This document shows, one piece after another, positions 9,315 through 18,678 of a DNA stretch of 64,000 nt; positions within the stretch are counted from its first letter, which is position 1, and every line of letters starts with the position of its first letter. Source of the DNA: Sinorhizobium sojae CCBAU 05684. Its GTDB lineage: Bacteria; Pseudomonadota; Alphaproteobacteria; Rhizobiales; Rhizobiaceae. Location: assembly GCF_002288525.1 (NCBI RefSeq), contig NZ_CP023067.1:1612001-1676000 (forward strand), read 5' to 3'. A program made the translations under genes and the position numbers. Below the pieces are notes generated by a model, which saw nothing but the letters and a program-made list of their open reading frames with translations, was not told the DNA's origin and searched no databases.

Positions 9315-10166
9315 TCACGCACTGGCGTTCAGCCCAAGCGCTCGATTAGCATCCTCAGAGACAACACCTGGGGTCAGTTTCAATCCAAACCCCTGCATCA
9401 GCCTGCGCGTCGCAAAATCCGGCTTGCCGGAGGTGAAGATCGCCGGATCCTCGCCGTTGAGCGGCTCGAAACCGTTCGGCAGCGGAAGCAACGAGCGCGC
9501 GCGCCGAGCGATTGCCTCGGCGGGGTCCAGCCAATCGACCGGCCAGGGTGCCAGCCGCCGGAAGACATTGGCCATGAAGGGATAATGGGTGCAGGCGAGC
9601 ACGACTATGTCGGTCTTCCGCCCGTCAAGTTCCACGAAGCAGGGCGCAATCTCCGCCAGGACGGTTTCGTCCTCGAGCTTTTCGCCGCGAATATAGGCCT
9701 CAGCCATGCGCGCCAGGTTTTCCGAACCGACGAGCCGCACGTGACATTGCGCTGCGAAAGACTGGATGAGGTCGCGGGTATAGGCACGCCTCACCGTTCC
9801 GGGCGTGGCAAGAACCGCAACAACCCCGGAGCGCGTGCGTTCGGCTGCCGGCTTGACTGCAGGCACCGTGCCGACAAAGGTCATCTCGGGATAGGCGGCA
9901 CGCAGGTCCGCACCGACCAGGGTGAAGGCCGTGTTGCAGGCGATGATGCAGATTTCCGGTTCGTGTTCGGCCAGCAATCTGCCGAAGAGCGCGATCACGC
10001 GCTCCTTCAGGGCGCCCTCCTCCCAACCTCCATAGGGAAAGCCGGCATCATCGGCGACATAGATGAAATGCCGCTCCGGCATCAGGACCCGCGCCTCGCG
10101 CAGCACCGTCAGCCCGCCGATGCCGCTGTCGAACACGAGAATGGGTTTCGGTTCAGTCGTCGTCAC
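9315..10166 (-). CDS. murI: Glutamate racemase
   Basis: About 283 residues. It interconverts L- and D-glutamate for peptidoglycan synthesis. The family motifs are [14 protein letters not shown] near the N-terminus, IIACNTAFT with the first catalytic cysteine, and [10 protein letters not shown] with the second. The GTG at 10166 is chosen because it begins just before the conserved core and overlaps the upstream methyltransferase by only 14 bases. An ATG 90 bases upstream in frame would add a basic extension ([12 protein letters not shown]...) inside that gene and cannot be excluded. It is co-transcribed with the methyltransferase. Confidence 0.9.
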   Translation of the reverse strand: MTTTEPKPILVFDSGIGGLTVLREARVLMPERHFIYVADDAGFPYGGWEEGALKERVIALFGRLLAEHEPEICIIACNTAFTLVGADLRAAYPEMTFVGTVPAVKPAAERTRSGVVAVLATPGTVRRAYTRDLIQSFAAQCHVRLVGSENLARMAEAYIRGEKLEDETVLAEIAPCFVELDGRKTDIVVLACTHYPFMANVFRRLAPWPVDWLDPAEAIARRARSLLPLPNGFEPLNGEDPAIFTSGKPDFATRRLMQGFGLKLTPGVVSEDANRALGLNASA

Positions 10167-10980
10167 CGCCGCTCTGCGCTTTCCTGCCGCGGTCCGGCGC
10201 TCCCGAACCGCGCGGGTTTTCCCGCGTGAACCGGTCGAGCGAGGAGATGATGCCACGCAGCACCTGGATTTCGGATTCGGTAAAGGATGGCCTTGTCAGG
10301 ACGGCGCGCAGGTTTTCCATCAACTTCGGTTTTTTGTTGGCGGGGCGGAAGTAGTTGCGCGCCTCCAGCGCCTCCTCCACATGGTCGACGAGACCCTGAA
10401 GCTGTTCCTTCGTGGCAGGACGCTGCGCAATCGCCTGGAATGATGTCTCGTCCTCGGAGGCCATGCCGGTCTTCAGCCATTCATAGGACATGAGCAGCAC
10501 GGCCTGCGCCAGGTTTAGCGACGCGAAAGCAGGATTGACGGGAAAAGTGACGATCTCGTCGGCAAGCGAGACCTCCTCATTGGTCAAGCCTGTACGCTCG
10601 CGGCCGAAGATGATCCCAATCGCCTCACCGCCCCTGAAGCGTGTGCGCAACTCACGAGCCGCGACGATCGGCGAGCGCACCGGCTTGAATCCGTCGCGAT
10701 CGCGTGCGGTGGTCGCATAGACGAAATTAAGGTCCGCGATCGCCTCTTCGAGCGATTCGTAGAGCTTGGCATTGTCGATCACGTGATCGGCTCGGCTTGC
10801 GGCGGACCGCGCCTTCTCGTTCGGCCAACCGTCCCGCGGATTGACGAGTCTCAGTTCCGACAGCCCGAAATTCGCCATGGCGCGCGCCACCATGCCGATA
10901 TTCTCGCCGAGTTGCGGATAGGCGAGAATGATCGCCGGGCCTTCCGTCAAGAGTTCGCGCTCGCTGTTGGTCCCTGCCAT
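10153..10980 (-). CDS. trmJ: SPOUT tRNA (cytidine/uridine-2'-O-) methyltransferase, TrmJ type
   Basis: A 275-residue SAM-dependent RNA 2'-O-methyltransferase. TrmJ methylates position 32 of the anticodon loop. The N-terminal motif [20 protein letters not shown] and the knotted SAM-binding motifs [15 protein letters not shown] and [16 protein letters not shown] are characteristic. The start ATG ([11 protein letters not shown]) follows a GAGG on the minus strand. It is the first gene of the trmJ-murI unit and diverges from icd. TtcA, encoded 5 kb away, modifies the same tRNA position. Subfamily assignment is by motif only. Confidence 0.82.
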   Translation of the reverse strand: MAGTNSERELLTEGPAIILAYPQLGENIGMVARAMANFGLSELRLVNPRDGWPNEKARSAASRADHVIDNAKLYESLEEAIADLNFVYATTARDRDGFKPVRSPIVAARELRTRFRGGEAIGIIFGRERTGLTNEEVSLADEIVTFPVNPAFASLNLAQAVLLMSYEWLKTGMASEDETSFQAIAQRPATKEQLQGLVDHVEEALEARNYFRPANKKPKLMENLRAVLTRPSFTESEIQVLRGIISSLDRFTRENPRGSGAPDRGRKAQSGGDDD

Positions 10981-11201
10981 GCCCTCGTTGCCTTCGTCTT
11001 CGTTCGGCGCCTCCCTCGCACAAATGGCGCGAAAATTAAAGCTGCTTTCGTTCCCGGACCGGCCTTTCGACCACCGATCCATGTACATCGAAAGTTTCGG
11101 CCAAGCATGCTTTGCCTTCCGGACCCACGGTGCTATAGGGCTCTGGATTTTTCCACCGGAGGGACATCGAGCCGGTGTCCCGCAAAGCACGAGGCATGTT
11201 C

Positions 11202-12416
11202 ATGGCAAAGATCAAGGTCGCCAATCCGGTCGTCGAACTCGACGGCGACGAGATGACCCGCATCATATGGCAGTTCATCAAAGACAAGCTGATCCATCCC
11301 TATCTCGACCTTGATCTCGAATATTACGACCTCAGCGTCGAGAACCGCGATGCGACCGAGGACCAGGTGACCGTCGATGCCGCCAATGCCATCAAGAAGC
11401 ACGGCGTCGGGGTCAAGTGCGCGACGATCACGCCCGACGAGGCACGCGTAGAAGAATTCAACCTCAAGAAGATGTGGAAATCCCCGAACGGGACCATCCG
11501 CAACATCCTTGGCGGCGTGATCTTCCGCGAGCCGATCATCTGCAAGAACGTGCCGCGCCTGGTTCCGGGTTGGACCAAGCCGATCATCGTCGGCCGTCAC
11601 GCTTTCGGCGACCAGTACCGCGCCACCGACTTCAAGTTCCCCGGCAAGGGCAAGCTGTCGGTCAAATTCGTCGGCGACGACGGCCAGACGATCGAACACG
11701 AAGTCTATGACGCACCGGGCGCCGGCGTGGCCCTCGCGATGTACAACCTCGACGAATCGATCACCGAGTTCGCCCGCGCTTCCTTCAACTACGGCCTGCA
11801 GCGCAAGGTGCCGGTCTATCTCTCGACCAAGAACACGATCCTCAAGGCCTATGACGGCCGCTTCAAGGACATCTTCCAGAAGGTGTTCGACGAGGAGTTC
11901 GCCGAGCAGTTCAAGGCTGCCAAGCTCTGGTACGAGCATCGCCTGATCGACGACATGGTCGCCTCGGCGCTCAAGTGGTCCGGCGGCTATGTCTGGGCCT
12001 GCAAGAACTATGATGGCGACGTCCAGTCCGACATCGTTGCCCAGGGCTTCGGCTCACTCGGTCTCATGACCTCGGTGCTGATGACGCCGGACGGCAAGAC
12101 GGTCGAGGCGGAAGCCGCCCACGGAACGGTAACCCGCCACTACCGCCAGCACCAGAAGGGCGAGGAAACCTCGACCAACTCGATCGCCTCGATCTTCGCC
12201 TGGACCCGCGGTCTCGCTCACCGCGCCAAGCTCGATGGCAATGCGGAACTGGCGAAGTTTGCAGAGACGCTTGAGCGCGTCTGCGTCGACACCGTCGAAG
12301 CGGGCTTCATGACCAAGGACCTCGCCCTGCTGATCGGTCCCGACCAGCCCTGGCTCTCGACCACCGGCTTCCTCGACAAGATCGACGAGAACCTCAGGAA
12401 GGCGATGGCCGCCTGA
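11202..12416 (+). CDS. icd: NADP-dependent isocitrate dehydrogenase
   Basis: A 404-residue TCA-cycle enzyme that oxidises isocitrate to 2-oxoglutarate with NADP+. It starts [20 protein letters not shown], typical of the homodimeric type shared by rhizobia and eukaryotes, and contains the motif [13 protein letters not shown] with the NADP-binding region around it. An ATG six bases upstream would add two residues. It is monocistronic, diverges from trmJ and is followed by a clear hairpin. Confidence 0.96.
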   Translation: MAKIKVANPVVELDGDEMTRIIWQFIKDKLIHPYLDLDLEYYDLSVENRDATEDQVTVDAANAIKKHGVGVKCATITPDEARVEEFNLKKMWKSPNGTIRNILGGVIFREPIICKNVPRLVPGWTKPIIVGRHAFGDQYRATDFKFPGKGKLSVKFVGDDGQTIEHEVYDAPGAGVALAMYNLDESITEFARASFNYGLQRKVPVYLSTKNTILKAYDGRFKDIFQKVFDEEFAEQFKAAKLWYEHRLIDDMVASALKWSGGYVWACKNYDGDVQSDIVAQGFGSLGLMTSVLMTPDGKTVEAEAAHGTVTRHYRQHQKGEETSTNSIASIFAWTRGLAHRAKLDGNAELAKFAETLERVCVDTVEAGFMTKDLALLIGPDQPWLSTTGFLDKIDENLRKAMAA

Positions 12417-12440
12417 GCGAGCCGCATAGACATCGATCTG

Positions 12441-12465
12441 GAAACCCGGCCTCGCGCCGGGTTTC
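12441..12465 (+). terminator. Terminator of icd
   Basis: A perfect 10-bp stem GAAACCCGGC / GCCGGGTTTC has a five-base loop and is followed by TTGTATCG. It starts 25 bases beyond the icd stop. The U-tract is weak. Confidence 0.75.
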
Positions 12466-12534
12466 TTGTATCGCTTCTCATAATTACAGACGGTGGTCAG
12501 CCAATGTTGCTTTTGGGCGACCTCTGTGTGACAG

Positions 12535-12685
12535 CTACGTAAGCCGAACCGACATGCCGCCATCCACCATGACCCGGGCCTCCCGTCATGAAGCTCGACC
12601 GGTCGGAGAGGAGGAAAAGGGCTGCCTGGGCGATTTCCTTCGCGCTCGCCATGCGCTTCATGCGATCAGGCCGCGGCAACGGCAA
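12535..12685 (-). pseudogene. C-terminal fragment of a short-chain dehydrogenase
   Basis: On the minus strand this reads RMASAKEIAQAALFLLSDRS followed by SFMTG, then after a frameshift MVDGGMSVRLT and a stop. That is the classical C-terminus of SDR proteins (ASxxEIAxAxLFLxSDxSSFMTG...VDGG). There is no N-terminal Rossmann part on this strand. The matching middle part lies immediately to the right but on the other strand. Confidence 0.7.
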
Positions 12686-12699
12686 AGCCGTGTGCCTAA

Positions 12700-12915
12700 G
12701 CCGGCGACCTTAAGGATGAGAGCTATGCCGATGCTCTCGTCGCTCTCGCCGAAAAGAGTTCGGGGGCTGGACGGAGCGTTCAACAATGCCGGCATCGTGG
12801 GAGAGTTGGGTCCAATACCCGAATGACGATCGGCAACTGGAACGATGTTACATCGGTCAACCTGACGGCCGCGTTCCTTGTGGCGAAAGCCGGGAAAGAG
12901 CGCTGGTGTGAAGAC
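12700..12915 (+). pseudogene. Middle fragment of a short-chain dehydrogenase
   Basis: The plus strand gives GDLKDESYADALVALAEKS, then in the next frame GLDGAFNNAGIVGELGPIPE, and after another single-base shift MTIGNWNDVTSVNLTAAFLV. Joined, these match the NNAG-to-NxxxxF stretch of an SDR. Two one-base deletions are needed to restore the frame. The active-site YxxxK region and the N-terminus are missing. It is probably the same former gene as the minus-strand fragment, broken by inversion. Confidence 0.7.
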
Positions 12916-12966
12916 ACGATTGCGATCATCGCCGCGGAACGGTCTCGCTGGAGCGCTGAGCACTGC

Positions 12967-14007
12967 TCAAGTGGCGAAATTCAACTGAACCTTCATCGCG
13001 CTCCGGCGATCTCCAGCCAGATCGAAGGCCGCGATCGCCTCATCGACGGGAAAGCTGTGGCTGATCAAGCCGGAAAGGTCCACCTTGCCGTGCGAGATGA
13101 TCTCCACCGCTTGGCCAAACTCCTCATCGAAGCGGAAGCTGCCGATCACCTCCAGTTCCTTGGTAACGACGGAAGGCAGCGCAAATTGCATCGGCCCGCC
13201 CAGGCCGACGGCGACCAGCCGGCCGCGCGGCCGCAGGCAGTCCAGGGCCGTCGCGACAGCGGTGGGATGGCCGGAGCAGTCGAAGGCAACGTCAATCTTG
13301 CCCTTGCCTGCCTTCCAGCGATCGAGACCGCTCGCATCAGGGCTCACCACCACAAGATCGTCGGCCCCAAGTCGCCCGGCAGCCACCAGCGGTTCCGGAA
13401 CGACGTCGCACGCGACGATGCGGGAAGCGCCGGCATGGCGTGCCGCCGCCACGGTCAAGCAACCGATCGGTCCGCAGCCGGACACCAGAACCGTTGCACC
13501 GAGCAGCGGGCCCGCGCGCTTGGCGGCGTGCAGGCAAACGGCAAAGGGCTCCGCCAGCGCGGCAGTGCCGGCACCGATCCCGGGACTGACGGGAAACACC
13601 CGTTCCTCGGGAACGATAATGCTGTCACGGAACATGCCCTGTGCGTGGGGAAAGCGCATGGCGCTGCCGCTGAACACCATATCGTGGCATTCGTTGCGGA
13701 GACCTCGCCGGCATTCTTCGCATCTACCACAGGGCATGGATGGGTTGATCGCAACGAGATCATCCGGCCCGGCGCGCGTCACGCCTTTGCCGGCTGCCGT
13801 GATCACGGCAGAGACCTCGTGGCCGAGGATCATCGGCTCCCTCAGGCGCACGGTGCCAAAGCCGCCATGATGATAGTAATGCAGGTCCGAGCCGCAGATC
13901 CCGCCTGCGACGACGCGAACGAGCACCTCTCCTTCGCCAGGATCGGCGACCTCCGGCAGCCGTTCCAGTCTGAGATCATGGGCAGCGTGAGCGACCACAG
14001 CGCGCAT
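12967..14007 (-). CDS. Zinc-dependent alcohol dehydrogenase, L-idonate 5-dehydrogenase type
   Basis: A 346-residue medium-chain dehydrogenase. Catalytic zinc ligands appear in GGICGSDLHYYHHGGFG and LGHEVSA; the structural zinc motif is PCGRCEECRRGLRNEC; the nucleotide-binding region begins VLVSGCGPIGCLTV. The HYYxHGGxG segment is typical of L-idonate 5-dehydrogenases, which oxidise idonate to 5-ketogluconate. It lies 15 bases downstream of a gluconate 5-dehydrogenase-type SDR, the next enzyme in that route, which supports the call. Confidence 0.8.
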   Translation of the reverse strand: MRAVVAHAAHDLRLERLPEVADPGEGEVLVRVVAGGICGSDLHYYHHGGFGTVRLREPMILGHEVSAVITAAGKGVTRAGPDDLVAINPSMPCGRCEECRRGLRNECHDMVFSGSAMRFPHAQGMFRDSIIVPEERVFPVSPGIGAGTAALAEPFAVCLHAAKRAGPLLGATVLVSGCGPIGCLTVAAARHAGASRIVACDVVPEPLVAAGRLGADDLVVVSPDASGLDRWKAGKGKIDVAFDCSGHPTAVATALDCLRPRGRLVAVGLGGPMQFALPSVVTKELEVIGSFRFDEEFGQAVEIISHGKVDLSGLISHSFPVDEAIAAFDLAGDRRSAMKVQLNFAT

Positions 14008-14022
14008 GAGTTTCTCCTCGCG

Positions 14023-14790
14023 TCAAAGCACTGACAGCATGCCGCCGTCGACGTAGATGATTTGGCCGTTGACATAGTCGGATGCAGAGGAGGCAAGGAA
14101 GACCGCCGTGCCGACGAGTTCTTGCGGCTCACCCCAGCGGCCGGCCGGCGTGCGGCTCTTCACCCAGGCGTCGAACTGCGGATCGTTGACGAGCGCCTCG
14201 TTCATGTCGGTCAGCATATAGCCGGGCCCGATCGCATTTGCCTGAATGCCGAACTTCGCCCATTCGGCCGCCATTCCCTTTGTCAGGAGCTTCACGCCGC
14301 CCTTCGCGGCGGTATAGGGAATGACCGTGGCGCGCGCGACTTCGCTCGTCAGCGAGCCGATGTTGATGATCTTGCCGCGACCACGGGGAATCATCCGACG
14401 CGCCGCCTCGCGGCCGACGAGGAAGGCGCTGGTCAGATTGGTGTCGATGACGCCCTGCCAATCGGCAAGTGAAAGCTCGACAAGCGGCTGCCGGTGCTGA
14501 ATGCCCGCATTATTGACGAGGATGTCGACCTCCAGGCCCTCGTCGTCGAGGCGTTCAAAGGCGTTCCTCACGGCGGACTCACTTGTCACGTCGAAGACCG
14601 CCTTCAGTACCTGGTACCCCGCATTCCGCATTTCTTCCGCGACAATCGCCACGGCCTTTTCGTTTCGACCGTTGAGAACGACCCTGGCGCCGGCGTCGCA
14701 GAGACCCTCCGCGATGGCGCGACCGAGCCCGCGCGACGATCCGGTCACCAAAGCCGTACGGCCCGTAAGATCGAAGAGTTTGCTGGTCAT
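14023..14790 (-). CDS. SDR oxidoreductase, gluconate 5-dehydrogenase type
   Basis: A 255-residue classical short-chain dehydrogenase. The cofactor motif is LVTGSSRGLGRAI (about residues 13-25), followed by ILVNNAGIQHRQP and the catalytic YTAAKGG. It ends IIYVDGGMLSVL. Proteins of this subgroup (IdnO-like) interconvert 5-ketogluconate and gluconate with NADP(H). The ATG is preceded on the minus strand by AAGGGAG. It sits between the idonate-type dehydrogenase and the enolase-superfamily gene, 11 bases from the latter, in one operon. Confidence 0.82.
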   Translation of the reverse strand: MTSKLFDLTGRTALVTGSSRGLGRAIAEGLCDAGARVVLNGRNEKAVAIVAEEMRNAGYQVLKAVFDVTSESAVRNAFERLDDEGLEVDILVNNAGIQHRQPLVELSLADWQGVIDTNLTSAFLVGREAARRMIPRGRGKIINIGSLTSEVARATVIPYTAAKGGVKLLTKGMAAEWAKFGIQANAIGPGYMLTDMNEALVNDPQFDAWVKSRTPAGRWGEPQELVGTAVFLASSASDYVNGQIIYVDGGMLSVL

Positions 14791-14801
14791 CGGTATCTCC
14801 C

Positions 14802-16001
14802 TTAAAGCTCCGAGCGGCGGCAGATCAGATCCGGACGCTGATAGACCTCAGGCAGCAGATCCGTGCCGAGCCCCGGACCTTCCATCGGCAGGACGTAACC
14901 GTCCTTGATCGTCGGCACGACCGTCACAAGTTCCTTGTACCAACCGGTATAGAAAGCCCGGACCGACTCCTGGATCAGTGTGTTCGGCTGGCTGAAAGAG
15001 GCGTGGATTGCCGCTGCAAAACCGACTGGGCCAGTGCAATCATGCGGCGCGAAGGGGCGATGATAAGTATCGGCAAGAGAAGCGATCTTGCGCCCCTCGG
15101 TCAGGCCGCCCGTCCAGCAGAGATCGACCATCACCACGTGGGTGGCGTTCCGCTCCAGCATGTCCTTGTAGGGGAAGCGCGATCCGAGCGTCTCGCTCGC
15201 ACAGACCCAAACGTCCGTAGCCGCCGCATATTCGGCCAGCGCCTGCGGCGAGTTCATGCGGATCGGGTCCTCGTACCAGGTCGGAGCGTAGGGCTCCAGT
15301 GCCCGGGCGATCTTCTTGGCGGTGGGAAGATTCCATAGCGAATGGAACTCCACCATGATTTCCATCTTGTCGCCGACGGTCTTGCGGATCTTCTCGAGCG
15401 GCTCGATCGCCTTCTTCATTTGCGCCGCCGTGATGAAGAGGCCGCGGTTTTCTTGTGCCGGCGGGTCGAACGGCCAGATCTTCATCGCCGAAATGCCGCT
15501 TTCAAGGAGATTTTCGGCGAGCGCACCGGCGTCGCCCATGAAGCCGGCCAGATCTTCATAAGGTCCCTCACCGGCGCCAATGTTCCAGGTGTCCACCGGG
15601 CGGATATTGTGGCTGCGGACATAACCGTAACCGGCGCAGGTGTTGTAGACGCGCAGCCTGTCGGTGGCCAATCCGCCGAGCATCTGGTGTACCGGCTGAC
15701 CGCACACCTTGCCGAAGAGGTCCCAGAGCGCGATGTCGATCGCAGAAGCGGCGCGATATTCAACGCCTGTCGACGCTTGCGCCATCGGGAGGTCGGTCAT
15801 GACCCGATTGAGCGCCTCGATGCGCAACGGGTCCTGGCCGAGCAGGCGGCCTGCCAAAGTATCGTGAATATGGGCCTCGACAGCCCCGGCGCCGTAGAAG
15901 GTCTCGCCAAGGCCAATCGTGCCCTCATCTGTGTGAACGCGAACCCAGAGAACGTTCGAAAACTCTTCCGTTCTCAACGTTTCCAGTGCGGTGATCCTCA
16001 T
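14802..16001 (-). CDS. Enolase-superfamily (mandelate racemase/muconate lactonizing) dehydratase
   Basis: A 399-residue protein starting MRITALETLRTEEFSNVLWV. Metal-ligand positions are suggested by VEFHSLWN, WYEDPIR and CASETLG, each at the end of a barrel strand, and a catalytic histidine by FAPHDCTGPVG. ISAMKIWPFDPPAQ replaces the usual KxK or KxH and suggests the sugar-acid dehydratase side of the superfamily. It probably dehydrates an aldonic or uronic-type acid to a 2-keto-3-deoxy acid; the exact substrate cannot be read. The start has a strong GGGAGGAG site. It is first in the minus-strand operon and diverges from the GntR gene. Confidence 0.8.
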   Translation of the reverse strand: MRITALETLRTEEFSNVLWVRVHTDEGTIGLGETFYGAGAVEAHIHDTLAGRLLGQDPLRIEALNRVMTDLPMAQASTGVEYRAASAIDIALWDLFGKVCGQPVHQMLGGLATDRLRVYNTCAGYGYVRSHNIRPVDTWNIGAGEGPYEDLAGFMGDAGALAENLLESGISAMKIWPFDPPAQENRGLFITAAQMKKAIEPLEKIRKTVGDKMEIMVEFHSLWNLPTAKKIARALEPYAPTWYEDPIRMNSPQALAEYAAATDVWVCASETLGSRFPYKDMLERNATHVVMVDLCWTGGLTEGRKIASLADTYHRPFAPHDCTGPVGFAAAIHASFSQPNTLIQESVRAFYTGWYKELVTVVPTIKDGYVLPMEGPGLGTDLLPEVYQRPDLICRRSEL

Positions 16002-16090
16002 GCGCTCCTCCCTTGGCAGTCTGAAACCCCACTCCGGCCTTTTAGGCCTGGCCTCTGCCGCGGGCCGGCGGGTCGGGAATTGACATACTA

Positions 16091-16110
16091 TGATATTCTG
16101 TGAAATATCA
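16091..16110. promoter_or_regulatory. Candidate operator in the divergent sugar-acid promoter
   Basis: TGATATT and AATATCA arms (7 bp each) surround six bases, in an AT-rich island of an otherwise GC-rich region. It is 90 bases from the dehydratase start and 33 bases from the GntR start. A GntR/FadR-family dimer is the obvious candidate ligand; that is inference. Confidence 0.45.
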
Positions 16111-16142
16111 CATCCGATCGCAATACGTTTTCGGAGCGCATT

Positions 16143-16970
16143 TTGCAAGGGAGACCGCTCAAGGAGAGAGGCAAAGCCGCCAAACCCTCGGCCACTTCCG
16201 AGGCTGAAAGCACTTGGCCGATCGAGCATGGGCGCGATCTGACGGCGCTCGCCTACGAGCGGATAGAGGCGCTGTTCGTTTCCATGCGCATCGTGCCGGG
16301 CGCGGAAATCCGCACGCAGGACCTTCAGGCAATGGTTGGTATCGGCCGCACGCCGGTGCACCAGGCCGTGCGCAGGCTCGCAGCCGAAACGCTTCTGGAA
16401 ATTCGTCCACGGAACGGCCTTCGCGTCGCGCCCATCGACCTTTCGAGGGAAAAGCGCCTCGCGGAACTCAGGCGCGATCTCGATCGCTTCGTCACCGCGG
16501 CCGCCATTCGCAATATGACCTCCAATGATCGGGCCGCTCTTCATCACCTGAAGAGGAAGCTCGAAGCTGAGGGGCCGGCGATGACGGTCGACAGTTTCAA
16601 TTTCATCGACAAATCGTTCGACGACCTCCTGATCCGAGCGTCGGGTGAGCGATTTCTTGAACGTGTACTGAGCCCGCTCCACGCCATCGGCCGGCGCAAC
16701 GGCTACCTGCATCTGACCCATATAAGCGGACTCGATGGCCTCTCGCGCACCGTCGAGCGCCATGTCGCCATCATGGAAGCCGTGCTTGCGGGCGACGCGG
16801 AGAGGGCCTGCCAGGCATCGGACGAACTGATCCAGTTCGGCATTTCCATGCTCGTCGAGCTCGAGGAACAGATCGATCCGGCCCTGCTGGACATCCGTTT
16901 CTCCACCACCCACAGCGTTGCCGGCCCATTCGCGCCGGCCAGGGCCGGGAGTTCTGCGCCACCCGAATAG
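16143..16970 (+). CDS. GntR-family transcriptional regulator, FadR/FCD type
   Basis: About 275 residues. The winged helix is in ALAYERIEALFVSMRIVPGA through LQAMVGIGRTPVHQAVRRLA (about 36-85), and the rest is an all-helical FCD-like effector domain (metal-binding His residues plausible in ERHVAIMEAVLAGD). It starts at a TTG preceded by GGAG at six bases; no ATG lies early in the frame. It probably represses the adjoining divergent sugar-acid operons until a pathway acid binds. It is 41 bases upstream of the TRAP genes on the same strand. Confidence 0.85.
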   Translation: MQGRPLKERGKAAKPSATSEAESTWPIEHGRDLTALAYERIEALFVSMRIVPGAEIRTQDLQAMVGIGRTPVHQAVRRLAAETLLEIRPRNGLRVAPIDLSREKRLAELRRDLDRFVTAAAIRNMTSNDRAALHHLKRKLEAEGPAMTVDSFNFIDKSFDDLLIRASGERFLERVLSPLHAIGRRNGYLHLTHISGLDGLSRTVERHVAIMEAVLAGDAERACQASDELIQFGISMLVELEEQIDPALLDIRFSTTHSVAGPFAPARAGSSAPPE

Positions 16971-17011
16971 AACGCCATACCCACAACGGATCATCCAAGG
17001 GAGGAAAGATC

Positions 17012-18031
17012 ATGAGACGTTTTCTGTTCAATACCGCAGCCACGCTCGTGGCGGTGCTCGGCCTGGCCGGCGCGGCCGGCGCACAGGAGTATTCGTTCCG
17101 GTTCCAATCATCGGACCCGGCCGGCAACCCCAATTTTGAATACCAGAAGGGCTGGACAGACCTGGTTGCCGAGCGCTCCGGAGGCAAGGTCAAAATCGAG
17201 CTTCTGCCAGTCGGCTCGATCGTCGAGTACAATGAAACTCTCGACGCCGTGGCAGGTGGCATTCTGGATGGACAGATCTGCGATTCCTCCTATTGGGCCG
17301 GCAAGGACCCGGCCTTCGGCCTGATTTCGAATCCCGTTGGCGCCTGGTCGGACCCGTCGCAGATGATCGATTTCGTCGAAAACGGCGGCGGCAAGGAAAT
17401 CATGCAAGAACTGCTCGGCTCCTATGGCCTGCACTTCATCGGCGTCTCGACCCCGGGCCTTGAAGCCTTCGTCTCCCGCGTGCCGCTTGACGGCGTCGAC
17501 GACCTCAAAGGGGTCAAGGTGCGCTCGCCCGAGGGCCCAATTGCAAACGTCTTCGCCGCAGCCGGCGCGGCCCCAGTCAACCTGCCTGCCTCCGAGGTTT
17601 ACACATCGATCGACAAAGGCGTGGTGGACGCGGCCGACTATTCCGTGTTTTCCGTCAACCAGCAGCAGGGCTTGAACAAGGCGGCGCCGCACCCGGTCTA
17701 TCCCGGCTTTCACTCCTTGCCGCTCGTCGAAGTGTCGATGAACAAGGCGAAATGGGACGAATTGCCCGACGACATCAAGAAGATGCTCGAGGAAACGGTC
17801 AAGGAATTCCAGCAAACCCAGATCGAGGGGTTGAAGAAGGCTGATCAGGCCGCACTTGAGGAAGCGAAGGCTGATGGATCCATAACCGTGCACGACTGGT
17901 CAGCCGAGGAGCGGGCGAAGTTCCGCAAGATCGCCGTTGCGGAATGGGAGCGGGTGGCCAAGAGTTCGCCGATGGCGCAGAAGGTCTTTGATACCCTGAC
18001 CGGCTATCTGAAAGAAAACGGCCTGCTTTAA
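17012..18031 (+). CDS. dctP: TRAP transporter solute-binding protein (DctP)
   Basis: A 339-residue periplasmic protein with a signal peptide (MRRFLFNTAATLVAVLGLAG, cleavage probably after GAQ near residue 25). The TRAP-specific segment reads LKGVKVRSPEG, and the arginine in it normally binds the carboxylate of the ligand. A strong GGGAGGAAAG site precedes the ATG. The ligand is probably a sugar acid, from the neighbouring enzymes. A stable hairpin separates it from the membrane subunits. The symbol is the generic family name. Confidence 0.9.
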   Translation: MRRFLFNTAATLVAVLGLAGAAGAQEYSFRFQSSDPAGNPNFEYQKGWTDLVAERSGGKVKIELLPVGSIVEYNETLDAVAGGILDGQICDSSYWAGKDPAFGLISNPVGAWSDPSQMIDFVENGGGKEIMQELLGSYGLHFIGVSTPGLEAFVSRVPLDGVDDLKGVKVRSPEGPIANVFAAAGAAPVNLPASEVYTSIDKGVVDAADYSVFSVNQQQGLNKAAPHPVYPGFHSLPLVEVSMNKAKWDELPDDIKKMLEETVKEFQQTQIEGLKKADQAALEEAKADGSITVHDWSAEERAKFRKIAVAEWERVAKSSPMAQKVFDTLTGYLKENGLL

Positions 18032-18041
18032 TCCGAATACC

Positions 18042-18066
18042 GGGCGGCCCGCCGAATGGGCCGCCC
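18042..18066 (+). promoter_or_regulatory. Intercistronic hairpin between dctP and dctQ
   Basis: GGGCGGCCC and GGGCCGCCC form a perfect 9-bp stem with a seven-base loop, 10 bases after the dctP stop, without a U-tract. Such hairpins commonly protect the binding-protein part of the mRNA so that it is made in excess over the permease. Confidence 0.6.
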
Positions 18067-18096
18067 TCCTCCTTGATATGGCTAGGGAGAGAGGCC

Positions 18097-18675
18097 ATGA
18101 GCGATCACGCCCGTACGAGGGAATTGATAGATCTGGCGGCGACAAGTGAAGGCATCGGCGCTCCGGCTCCCGAAGCCGGTCTTATGGGTCGAATGGTGGA
18201 TAAGACCGGGTATATTTTCGCAGCCGGCATCGTTGCAGCCGCGCTCATCCTCCTGATGGAGGTTTTTCTACGCTATGTCCTCAACAGTCCGACGATATGG
18301 GCACATGAGACGACGGTCTTCCTTTGCGGGTCCGCTTTTGTTTTCGGAGGGCTCTATTGTACCTGCCGAGACAGCCATATCCGCGTGGTTCTCATATATG
18401 ACCACTTGTCTTCACGTGCGAGACGGATCGCTGATGTCGCGATCTCCGTGGTTTGCGCGCTCGCAAGCGGCTTTTTCGCCTATGCCGCCTACCACATGGT
18501 GACGCGCGCGGTCTTCGCCCCATCCGGCGAGATACGCCTCGAAACGACGGGGAGCGCCTGGAGCGCACCGACCCCTGCCCTGATCAAGATCTTCATTTTC
18601 ATCACGATGATCTTGCTGGTCCTGCAATTCTTGATCCTGGCCTTCAATTACGCACGCAGCGGTCAGGGAGATTAG
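18097..18675 (+). CDS. dctQ: TRAP transporter small permease (DctQ)
   Basis: A 192-residue membrane protein with four hydrophobic segments, the usual DctQ topology. The ATG at 18097 follows GGGAGAGAGG and was preferred to an upstream TTG-type start at 18073. The N-terminal 45 residues are longer and more polar than in many DctQ proteins. It pairs with the downstream DctM subunit in the inner membrane; the stop is three bases before the dctM start. Confidence 0.85.
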   Translation: MSDHARTRELIDLAATSEGIGAPAPEAGLMGRMVDKTGYIFAAGIVAAALILLMEVFLRYVLNSPTIWAHETTVFLCGSAFVFGGLYCTCRDSHIRVVLIYDHLSSRARRIADVAISVVCALASGFFAYAAYHMVTRAVFAPSGEIRLETTGSAWSAPTPALIKIFIFITMILLVLQFLILAFNYARSGQGD

Positions 18676-18678
18676 CCC

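Noticed and set aside
14802..16994. Start of the enolase-superfamily gene at 16994, giving 730 residues
   Set aside because: The extra 331 residues lie antisense to the GntR gene, and the ATG at 16001 has a strong GGGAGGAG site and begins the conserved domain.
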